Shown here: positions 56,140 to 63,381 of the stretch, piece after piece
Layout: each line of letters opens with the position of its first letter
Numbering within the stretch: the stretch's first letter is position 1
NCBI GenBank assembly: GCA_963752565.1
Contig: CAVVZC010000001.1
Location: 60,961 to 124,960, forward strand
Source of the DNA: UBA11574 sp963752565
Lineage (GTDB): Bacteria; Desulfobacterota; Desulfobacteria; Desulfobacterales; UBA11574
Length of the DNA: 64,000 bases
Direction: 5' to 3'
Position numbers and translations under genes: made by a program
Notes under the pieces: model-generated
Seen by the model: only the letters and a program-made list of their open reading frames with translations
Databases searched by the model: none
What the model was told of the DNA's origin: nothing

Positions 56140-57024
56140 TTGAATTCGCTGAAACATAAAATTACCCGTCTGGACATATTGATATTTATAGTCCTAACTT
56201 GTGTCTGCGTCTGGATTACCCATCGAATAAACGTTGAAGTTCATTACAAGTGGAACTGGAGCGTTATGCCCCAGTATCTTTTCAGGTTTGATGCAACAAT
56301 GGACAAATGGGTTCCGGGACTGATCATACAGGGTGTGTTTATAACCCTGCGGCTAAGTATCTATTCCACCATCGTTGCCATGATTTTTGGAATCATCATG
56401 GGCCTCTTTCGTACCAGCCGAAGCCCTTTCAAGCGGCTCATCGGCTGGAGTTATGTTGAATTGATTCGAAATATACCTATTCTGGTCTGGATATTCATTT
56501 TCTATTATTTTATCAGCGATCAGTTTTTCCCAATCATCGGACTGGACCATCTGAAAAAATCTACATCCGGACGCTTTCAGGATATGGTGTCCTTTTTATT
56601 CATCTCTCCAACACATTTTCCGGCGTTTTTGTCCGGCATGCTTGCATTGGGTATTTACGAGGGGGCTTATATTACAGAAATCATCAGAGCCGGCATCCAG
56701 TCCATTGAAAACGGTCAGTGGGAAGCATCTGCAGCCGTGGGCTTTTCAAGGTATCAGCAGATTCGCCATATTATTTTCCCCCAGGCTGCCCAGAGGATAC
56801 TCCCACCGCTGGCCGGACAGTTCATTTCAACGATCAAAGATTCTTCAATTGTCTCTGTTATTTCTATCCAGGAACTTACGTTTCAGGGCATGGAGCTTAT
56901 GTCGGCGACGTTTTTAACTTTTGAGGTATGGATCACGGTGATGGTGCTCTATTTTTTGATTTGTCTTGCCTGTTCTCTGGTGGTGGAACGGCTTGAAGTT
57001 CACATGAAAAAAAGTGTGGCCTGA
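56140..57024 (+). CDS. Polar amino acid ABC transporter permease (second)
   Basis: A 294-residue membrane permease of the same family as the one at 54.4 kb. The EAA loop is ASAAVGFSRYQQIRHIIFPQA, with AQRILPPLAGQFISTIKDSSI following. The start is TTG at 56140 with the usual N-terminal helix (LDILIFIVLTCVCVWI). It has a longer insert before the EAA loop (STSGRFQDMVSFLF) than the first permease. With the first permease it would make the heterodimeric membrane part of one transporter. Confidence 0.9.
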   Translation: MNSLKHKITRLDILIFIVLTCVCVWITHRINVEVHYKWNWSVMPQYLFRFDATMDKWVPGLIIQGVFITLRLSIYSTIVAMIFGIIMGLFRTSRSPFKRLIGWSYVELIRNIPILVWIFIFYYFISDQFFPIIGLDHLKKSTSGRFQDMVSFLFISPTHFPAFLSGMLALGIYEGAYITEIIRAGIQSIENGQWEASAAVGFSRYQQIRHIIFPQAAQRILPPLAGQFISTIKDSSIVSVISIQELTFQGMELMSATFLTFEVWITVMVLYFLICLACSLVVERLEVHMKKSVA

Positions 57025-57206
57025 TCAGGTTGCAGCACCGCCGATCTCTGATTTGACCCAACTCGACAGTTTTTAACGAAATAAATTGAAACAGTGGTAG
57101 CGCCTTGACGGTCATAAGGGCGCCATGCTAATGAGAAGCGGTTTTGGTTTTGACAGCGTCTTACTATCAATGCTTTTATTGCCTGTGAATTGCTCATAAT
57201 TTGGAA

Positions 57207-58145
57207 ATGAAGATGACACAGCCGGTTCATACATATACCGGTCTTACAAAAATAAAACTTTTCTGGGCGCTCTCCAGAACGCCTCACGGATTGCTGGACA
57301 TGGCCACCCCTGCATTGGGTGCGCTGCTTTGGCTTGGCCGCTTCCCCTCTTTTGAAGTGATTTTAATCGGGCTGATTACCACCTTTGCGGGATATACGGC
57401 GGTGTATGCCCTTAACGATGTCATCGATTATCGTGTTGATAAAGAAAAGTTGAAACTCTGTGGGAATTTCCATATCGAATGTGATCTGGATGCCGCCACG
57501 GTGCGACATCCCATGGCCCAGGGATATCTGAGTTTAAAAGAAGGGTTGCTCTGGACGGTGGGCTGGTCAATTGTGGCGATATGGGGTGCTTACTACTTAA
57601 ATCCGGTCTGCATTTTAATTTTTATCATCGGTTGTTCTCTGGAGACGGTGTACTGCCTTTTACTCAAAATCACCCATCTCAGAACCCTGGTCAGTGGCGG
57701 CGTTAAGACGGCCGGAGCCATTGCCGGGGTATTTGCCGTGGATCCGAACCCTTCACCGATATTTCTGTCCATACTGTTTCTGTGGTTGTTTTTGTGGGAA
57801 ATCGGCGGCCAGAATGTTCCCAATGACTGGACCGATATCGAGGAAGATCGGCGCCTTAACGCCAAAACCATTCCGGTCCAACTGGGCGCACACTCGGCCA
57901 ATGCAATTATTCTGGGATCTCTAACTGCCTCGCTAATTCTTTCTATTGTTGTGTTTTACAGCTCTCCGATTCCGTTTGAATTTCCCTTCCTGATTGCCGC
58001 CGTGGCAACAGGACTTTTCTTTTTTGTCCTGCCCGCCTGGCTTCTCTATCAAACAAAGAAACCACAGTATGCCATGGTGCTTTTCAACATGGCCAGCATC
58101 TATCCTTTAGCCTTACTTATGATCGTCGTTGTCAAATTGCTATAG
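57207..58145 (+). CDS. UbiA-family prenyltransferase
   Basis: A 312-residue integral membrane prenyltransferase. The first aspartate-rich motif is NDVIDYRVDKEKL (near 73) and the second is NDWTDIEEDRRLNAK (near 212); these bind the magnesium-diphosphate of the prenyl donor. Eight to nine hydrophobic segments surround them. UbiA, MenA and heme-O synthase cannot be distinguished by eye; neither ubi nor men genes are nearby. It follows the second permease by about 180 bp and could be independent. Confidence 0.88.
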   Translation: MKMTQPVHTYTGLTKIKLFWALSRTPHGLLDMATPALGALLWLGRFPSFEVILIGLITTFAGYTAVYALNDVIDYRVDKEKLKLCGNFHIECDLDAATVRHPMAQGYLSLKEGLLWTVGWSIVAIWGAYYLNPVCILIFIIGCSLETVYCLLLKITHLRTLVSGGVKTAGAIAGVFAVDPNPSPIFLSILFLWLFLWEIGGQNVPNDWTDIEEDRRLNAKTIPVQLGAHSANAIILGSLTASLILSIVVFYSSPIPFEFPFLIAAVATGLFFFVLPAWLLYQTKKPQYAMVLFNMASIYPLALLMIVVVKLL

Positions 58146-58200
58146 CGATAAGCTTTGTCTATACAAAAAACATTCTTTTTTTTCCCCGACAGAACTCCGA

Positions 58201-58624
58201 TTATAACGCTTGATCTTTGTTGAGTTTCTTTCTTTCTTTTAATTTCTTTTTGGCAATGATGTTCCGGATCATGGTCAACACTTCCCATTCCTCATAAGGT
58301 GCCAGAATACAGGCGTAAACCTCATGTTCCACGGCCTCTTTGATAAGATCACGATGATCTTGATCACAAAGCATAATGGCATTTACAGCCAGAACAAGCA
58401 ACATTAATTCTTGAATAGATCCTCGCGCCATAGGAGGTTACAACCTCGTAGTCTACCATAACGATGGCGCTGCGCATCTTCTTAATTTTTTTTACAAGTT
58501 CTTCGAGATCAGCACTTATTAGAGGATGCAGGTTGTTTCTCTTGCATATATCTATAATATAACTTCGGATTTTCTCATTTGTGATCAGTACGAGGATAGG
58601 AATTTGTTTAGTGTAACCATTCAC
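58201..58624 (-). CDS. Degenerate response-regulator receiver protein, one frameshift
   Basis: The N-terminal half (from 58624) reads MNGYTKQIPILVLITNEKIR and the C-terminal half, in another frame, reads AIMLCDQDHRDLIKEAVEHE and YACILAPYEEWEVLTMIRNI. Joined near 58376 by one base they make a 140-residue CheY-like receiver: hydrophobic beta-1, IVMVDYEVV for beta-3, and a CILAPYEEWEV final strand and helix. The site of the phospho-acceptor aspartate is MVDYE, but the acidic pair near the start is replaced (ITNEK), so phosphorylation is doubtful. No kinase lies next to it. Confidence 0.6.
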
Positions 58625-59013
58625 TGTCTTGAAGCTTTTAATATTTTTACTGAGCCTAATTCACAGGTGCGGTCGTTCACTCAATCTAAGGTCAGGATAA
58701 ACCTGCTGAATACCTCAAGCCCAGAAGATGTTTATAAATAGTTACCTTGGCATTTGGAATAAGTCAGCGGGGAAGAAGTATCTCCCCGCTGACTCAGAGG
58801 TAATAGGAGAGGCGGGTCGCCCCTCCCGGCAGTTTCATATTGCATATAAGTACGGTTTTAGGGGGAGGAGCGCGGAATATATGCTGATTCACTCTTTTGG
58901 AGTTCATCGCCGAGACGGTGAACACACACTCCTTAACACACTCTTTAAGAAGGGGGTGTTAAAAATATTCTTCCGCAGCCCCTCCCCCTTTAATGGCCCT
59001 CAACGGTGACGGG
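58625..59013. other. Gene-less, strongly structured region after the CoA-transferase operon
   Basis: I find no gene. GTCAGCGGGGA (58763-58773) and TCCCCGCTGAC (58783-58793) make a perfect 11-bp stem with a nine-base loop. Further on, GGGGGAGG near 58860 is complementary to CCTCCCCC near 58985, which could form a long outer stem. These lie downstream of the last gene of the operon (59014), so they may end its transcript or stabilise its 3' end; neither has a clear T-run on the minus strand. Confidence 0.45.
58763..58793 (-). terminator. Perfect GC-rich hairpin, possible 3' end of the CoA-transferase operon
   Basis: Eleven perfect base pairs (GTCAGCGGGGA with TCCCCGCTGAC) with a nine-base loop lie 220 bp after the last operon gene. 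On the minus strand the sequence after the stem is TTATTCC, without a T-run, so it is a transcript-end or mRNA-stability structure only by inference. Confidence 0.4.
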
Positions 59014-59436
59014 CTAGTCGATATATTCAAGGACAAAGTCCAGTTTCATCATCTCCTCGGGCCAGAATTTTTCGCTCATTCTCTCTTTGCCGGGGTAGAC
59101 GTCTTTGCCGTCAATCTTATCAATGAGCATCTCAACGAAGTGACACTCGGTGAGCTTGTATTTGGCGATGACATCAGACGGCAGCACCACGACAAGACCC
59201 GACTCCTTGGATGTTTCCCATTCAAAGGGTTCATTGGGGCCTGCGGATTCTTTTCCATCTTTTCCGTTATAGACCTTCAACAGTTTGCCGGAAACCTTCA
59301 TTCCCGGTTTCATGTCAAATTCCTCGTACAGCTCGTCGGATATATGCCACCACAAGGCTCTGATATTTGCCGCCAAGTATCCTTTCACGAGCATGGGGTC
59401 GTATCCGCAGACACCCACACGACATTTTTCAGGCAT
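59014..59436 (-). CDS. Uncharacterised small protein of the CoA-transferase operon (140 aa)
   Basis: Not recognised. The ATG at 59436 (MPEKCRVGVCGYDPMLVKGY) follows an ideal AGGAGGTA site, and the preceding gene stops one base earlier. It has two early cysteines (EKCRVGVC) and a middle reading DELYEEFDMKPGMKVSGKLL, a fold-like beta segment, then a C-terminal acidic stretch (EEMMKLDFVLEYID). There is no signal peptide or membrane helix. As the last gene of a tight operon with two CoA-transferase subunits it is probably a subunit or accessory of that enzyme. Confidence 0.7.
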   Translation of the reverse strand: MPEKCRVGVCGYDPMLVKGYLAANIRALWWHISDELYEEFDMKPGMKVSGKLLKVYNGKDGKESAGPNEPFEWETSKESGLVVVLPSDVIAKYKLTECHFVEMLIDKIDGKDVYPGKERMSEKFWPEEMMKLDFVLEYID

Positions 59437-59437
59437 G

Positions 59438-59729
59438 TTATACCTCCTTTTTGCTTTGCTTGGTCTCCACATCCTTCAACTGGTCGCGAAGATCTTCCAC
59501 CTGTCTGTAGCAATTATCCATGAACTCTTCGGCTTCAGAATCGCTGAGGTGGTTCGTCTCATACAATCTTCTGACATAGGGATAAACGTAGTGTCTGGAG
59601 TTCTTCAGAAAATTCATGATACACATAATCGTTATCCACCTCAGGGGATGCCCAACCTAAAAAACTTTTTTTCCAGTTGAGCACCATCCCCTCGAGATTT
59701 TTGAGTTCCTTGATGACGTTTTCTTCCAT
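59438..59729 (-). CDS. Uncharacterised small protein of the CoA-transferase operon (~96 aa, frameshifted)
   Basis: The N-terminal half reads MEENVIKELKNLEGMVLNWK from 59729 and runs to a stop at 59559; the C-terminal half in another frame reads HYVYPYVRRLYETNHLSDSE and ends before 59438. Their overlap (about 59585-59610) shows a one-base loss or gain near CTCCAGACAC; joined, they read YHEFSEELRHYVYPYVRRLY. This would be a helical, charged protein of about 96 residues. It follows the 76-aa gene by one base, so coupling is likely. Two separate genes is the alternative, but a 68-base overlap would be unusual. Confidence 0.6.
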
Positions 59730-59730
59730 G

Positions 59731-59961
59731 CTACTTCTTCCTTGCATCAAAGGCGTAGCACTTCTTGACCACGTTGAAATCCGCTACACACCAGTAGTCG
59801 GGCCAATAGATTTTCATGCACCAGCCAATGATATCCGCAGGCGGGAAGCTGGAGCCTTTGAGAACCGGCTTCAAATTCCTGCACTCCCAGCATATATGAT
59901 CACTTTGTTTTTCCGGCACCAGGACAGTGGCCAGAAATTCTTCAGGTGTTAACTGTGCCAT
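59731..59961 (-). CDS. Cysteine-rich small protein of the CoA-transferase operon (76 aa)
   Basis: Unrecognised. The ATG at 59961 follows GAAAGGAGAG. Five cysteines are arranged as ICWEC near residue 24, IGWC near 47, YWCVAD near 57 and VKKCYAF near 67, with many aromatic residues (WPDYWC). The layout could hold a metal or iron-sulfur cluster, as in the small subunits of some multi-subunit enzymes such as benzylsuccinate synthase, but I cannot show homology. It lies between the 160-aa gene (18 bp away) and the 96-aa gene. Confidence 0.68.
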   Translation of the reverse strand: MAQLTPEEFLATVLVPEKQSDHICWECRNLKPVLKGSSFPPADIIGWCMKIYWPDYWCVADFNVVKKCYAFDARKK

Positions 59962-59979
59962 AGGACTCTCCTTTCTTTT

Positions 59980-60462
59980 TTACCACTCGCCTACTTCACC
60001 TTTTTTCAATTTCTCCTGATACTCCTCCCATACTTCAGGAGACAGTTTCTGAATATCCCATTCAAAGCCAAAGCTTCCGGCAATGCCGGCAGACGGCGGC
60101 TGCGGACGCCAGCCCCTGACCGGCCGGCCCCTGGCGCTGAACTTGACCATGTCGGCCGTTCCCAGGTAGATATCCCTGGGCAGACACTCATACGGTCGGG
60201 TCCTGCCTTCGATACCCGGCAGATAGTTCGTGTAACCGTCCAGAGGCTTGTCCGCATAGAGCGGGTTGGTGTCCGGTTTTTCGTCAACCTCCTCAGGGCC
60301 TATGTACATGAAGCCCTGAATCATGTGGATGTAATACACCGTTTTGCACTCAGCGCAGTTTACCTTGCCCTCCCAGTTCCAGAAACAGTAAGGGTCCAGA
60401 TAATTCACGGTGTTACACTTTTTTCCATTAATTTCTTTCTTACACCAGATAATATCACACAC
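59980..60462 (-). CDS. Zinc-ribbon-like small protein of the CoA-transferase operon (160 aa)
   Basis: Unrecognised. It starts with GTG at 60462 after a GGAGGAGGG site: MCDIIWCKKEINGKKCNTVN. Cysteines at about 2, 7, 16, 26, 36 and 39 (CAEC) suggest a zinc ribbon or iron-sulfur site. The middle is rich in proline and aromatics (RPVRGWRPQPPSAG), and the end is helical and acidic (SPEVWEEYQEKLKKGE). It begins 15 bp after the second CoA-transferase subunit stops, so it is translated with it. A subunit or assembly role in the same enzyme is the simplest view. Confidence 0.7.
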   Translation of the reverse strand: MCDIIWCKKEINGKKCNTVNYLDPYCFWNWEGKVNCAECKTVYYIHMIQGFMYIGPEEVDEKPDTNPLYADKPLDGYTNYLPGIEGRTRPYECLPRDIYLGTADMVKFSARGRPVRGWRPQPPSAGIAGSFGFEWDIQKLSPEVWEEYQEKLKKGEVGEW

Positions 60463-60477
60463 GGCGCCCTCCTCCTT

Positions 60478-61893
60478 TTATATCCAGCTCTTATCGTACC
60501 ATTCCTGGACGGTGCCAGTCGGATAACCGAGTAACTCATGGTAGATCTTAACATTATCGGCACCCACCGGCCGCCAGATCCAGTTCTGTCTCCTGGGCGA
60601 CTTGGCCATCAGTCCCGAGGAGTACCCGCTCTGGGTGACTACGTCACCGAAAATGGGATCGTCGAGCCACCGGAGCGTACCCCTCTCCCTGTAGTGCTCG
60701 CATTCGTAGACCTCCCGGTCGTTCATCACCGGTTCGGCCAGCAGACCGGCATCCTGCAAGATTTTTACCACTTCCGACCGTGATTTGTCCTCGGCCCATT
60801 TTTCCAGGGCAGCGTAAATCTCCACCTGAGATTCACCCTCGGCCCTGTCGTTATGGGCCTTATATTTGCCGTAAAGATCTTTCATTCCGGTGATGGCGCA
60901 CAGTTCTTTAAAATCCTCATCCTGGAAGGCAGAGACCATGACATAGCGGGCATCATGCTTGTCCTGCGGATTGGAAACATCCGGAAAGTCGGACTTGCCG
61001 CACAAAATGATGCCGTGTGCACAGAGCTGGGTATCCCAGTTCCCCCAGCGCTGGCGTACAACGCCGAACCGGCCGTACATCGGCGTGGCATAGCCCAGAC
61101 ATCGGGTCGCCGCCTGCACCTGGGAAAACTCGATCATGGTGCCCAGCCCGGTGGTTTCGCGCCAGTGGATGGCCGCCAGGATCCCGAAGGTGATCTGGGT
61201 ACCGGAATACCAGTCAATGCACCAGTTGGAATGTTTGGCGCAGTGGCCGCCCATAAAGTCATGCATACCGGTGATGGAAGCAAGCCCGGCGTGGGCCTGT
61301 CCCAGAATATCGTAGGATCCGCCGAAGACCTTGGGCCCGTAGCCGAAACCGCCGCCCCATACGTAAATGAACCTGGGGTTCAGCTCCTGAAGGTACAGGT
61401 AGCTCTGTTTCCACTTGTCAAAGGTTCCGGGACGATAGCACTCGGTCAGTCCGTCGGACATCTTTACCAGCCGGTAAAAGGCCTCGTTCATATCGTCCAG
61501 GTGATAATCCATGGTAATGTGGAACTCGCTGGGGTTGGCGCCCAGATAGCCCAGGCCGGTACCGGTCATGGGTCGGGTGTCATGCAGAGGATAGAGATAG
61601 GTCTCGTTGAACGGAGCACAGTGCCGCATGGGGTCACCCATCCTCGGCATTTCTACCTTGATGACCTCAGCCCCCAGCTCAGCCAGGTTGGAGACGGAAT
61701 GGGGCGTGAAGATATACATGGTGGTGCTCATCCACCGGATGCCCTTCAGAGGCTCGGGCTTTTCATGCTCGTTGCCCGGATCAAAGGCCGCCCGACAGTA
61801 CTCTTCATAGGGCATCTTCATTTCTTCGAGCTCTTCCTTGCTCTTGGGGCCTGGCAGATCCTCTATTCTTGTTTCTCTCATATCTTTTGCCAT
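60478..61893 (-). CDS. Class III (CaiB/BaiF) CoA-transferase, subunit with candidate catalytic Asp
   Basis: Class III CoA-transferases move CoA between carboxylic acids through an aspartyl-anhydride/thioester cycle. This 471-residue protein has the family's GIRWMSTTMYIFTPHSVSNL and AELGAEVIKVEMPRMGDPMR near 50-90, and the active-site segment GGSYDILGQAHAGLASITGM, where Asp195 fits the catalytic aspartate. It is longer than the roughly 400-residue BbsE/BbsF of anaerobic toluene degradation, which are the nearest functional analogy. An AAGGGGG site precedes the ATG at 61893. It is paired with the subunit upstream; the substrate is unknown. Confidence 0.85.
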   Translation of the reverse strand: MAKDMRETRIEDLPGPKSKEELEEMKMPYEEYCRAAFDPGNEHEKPEPLKGIRWMSTTMYIFTPHSVSNLAELGAEVIKVEMPRMGDPMRHCAPFNETYLYPLHDTRPMTGTGLGYLGANPSEFHITMDYHLDDMNEAFYRLVKMSDGLTECYRPGTFDKWKQSYLYLQELNPRFIYVWGGGFGYGPKVFGGSYDILGQAHAGLASITGMHDFMGGHCAKHSNWCIDWYSGTQITFGILAAIHWRETTGLGTMIEFSQVQAATRCLGYATPMYGRFGVVRQRWGNWDTQLCAHGIILCGKSDFPDVSNPQDKHDARYVMVSAFQDEDFKELCAITGMKDLYGKYKAHNDRAEGESQVEIYAALEKWAEDKSRSEVVKILQDAGLLAEPVMNDREVYECEHYRERGTLRWLDDPIFGDVVTQSGYSSGLMAKSPRRQNWIWRPVGADNVKIYHELLGYPTGTVQEWYDKSWI

Positions 61894-61969
61894 TATATCA
61901 CCCCCTTGCTCTTGAGTTCATTGACTTGCGTTTGGCCCAGACCGAGCCACTTCAGGTACTTCAGATTTG

Positions 61970-63381
61970 TTATCCTTTCCTAGAGGCCTTCCGATCCACT
62001 TGACCCGGTGCGGCGTCCTGTATCTGGAAAGCGTTCGGGGACGTCGCATAGAGCACGGTCCCGTACTGATCGCTGTCAATGGTGTACACCCAGGGGCGGT
62101 ACACGAAGTGGGGGAACTCAGAGACCTCGTCGATGAACAGAACCGGGCCGGCCGCAATCTCATACTCCAGCAGCTTTGTTTCAGCCTCGACCCGGTTCAT
62201 GTCCCGCAGCCACCGGGTGGTCACGGTGTAGGTCTTGATCAGGGCCTGGAGCGCGTTCCTGGCGCCCATCTCTTTGAGGAACGGATCTTCGTGGATCAAC
62301 CGGCCGAACTGAACATCGTCCCGCTCAATGCACTGCCGATGCGATACCAGAGCCGGTCGGTCTGACCGCCGATCATCATGTAGCCGTCCTTGCAGGGGTT
62401 CCACTCGTACTGGTTCAGGTTGGGATCCCAGCCGCCGGTCCTGGCCTTGATACTCTTGTTGAAGCCGTACCAGCCGATATCAAAATCCAGAATGTCCATC
62501 TGCGTTTCAGCGCCGGTGACCTCGATGAACTGGCCCTCGCCGCTGAACTTATTTCTCCAGTAAATGGCCGCCAGAATGCTGCATGCGCCCTGTTCGCCGG
62601 CAACATAGTCGGCAAACCAGACACCGGACCGGGTGGGATCGCCGCCCTTGCCTCTGGGAAGCTGGTCCTGGGGGAAACCGGTGTTGTGGACAAAGGAATT
62701 GGCGCAGCCACCGAAAGGCTCGAGGGTCCACTGGCCGAACTTGGAGAGTGTGTCCTTGTAGGGTCCCCATGATCCGCGCACACCGATCCAGCAGTAAACC
62801 AGTTTGGGATTGATCTCGGCAAGTTGCCGGTAGCCCAGACCCAGCTCGTCCATATAGCCCGGCGGATACTCCTCGATCAGTACGTCGGCATGAGCCGCCA
62901 GCTTTTTGTACATCTCCTTGCCTTCGTCGGTCTCGATATTCAGGGTAATGGAGTACTTGTTTCTCATCTCGTGGATGAAATCCATGCCGCACTTTTCGCC
63001 GGTTTCACTGTCCTCGAGCATCAACTCTTCTCTGCCAAAGGGCGTGAGTTTTCTCAAAGGGTCTCCTTCGGGCGGTTCGATGTTAATGACCTCGGCCCCG
63101 GCTTCGGCCAACAACGAGGAGCAAAACTTGTTGCCCATCCTGTACAACCCCATACAAAGCACCTTCATACCCTGAAGGGCCTCGGGTTTGCCGAAGCTGT
63201 ACTCAAACCTGAGGTTGTCCTCGCACCAAGCGCCGAACTTGGCCGCATTCCGCTTGGCGTACACCTTGGCCACTTCTTCCGGCGGCGGCGGCGGCGTCAC
63301 AGGCCAGGGCCTTACCTCAGGGCTCATCAGAGGAAGGGTGTCCTCCCTGCTGTTTATTTCAACATCTCTTATTTCTGCCAT
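61970..63381 (-). CDS. Class III (CaiB/BaiF) CoA-transferase-like subunit lacking the usual Asp, one frameshift
   Basis: The N-terminal part (63381 to 62296) starts MAEIRDVEINSREDTLPLMS and has GMKVLCMGLYRMGNKFCSSL and AEAGAEVINIEPPEGDPLR, the family N-terminus. The frame is lost near 62326; the rest, in another frame, begins RDDVQFGRLIHEDPFLKEMG. One G restored in TTGAG gives GSALERDDVQFG and about 470 residues. Where the partner has SYDILGQAHAG this subunit has LSKFGQWTLEPFGG, with no Asp, so it may be non-catalytic. A GGGAGG site precedes the ATG at 63381. First gene of the operon. Confidence 0.78.

Noticed and set aside
59438..59750. Two overlapping genes of 56-63 and 62 codons in the CoA-transferase operon
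   Set aside because: A 68-base overlap in different frames is less likely than one ~96-residue gene with a single-base error; recorded as one gene.
61967..62365. Plus-strand frames of 130-376 codons opposite the CoA-transferase genes (for example 60853-61983)
   Set aside because: They are antisense shadows produced by the G+C-rich codon pattern of the real minus-strand genes.
59980..63381. Assigning the operon as benzylsuccinate (BbsEF) or phthalate CoA-transferase
   Set aside because: The subunits are about 70 residues longer than BbsE/BbsF, carry unfamiliar small partner proteins, and no diagnostic pathway gene lies within the window; the substrate is left open.
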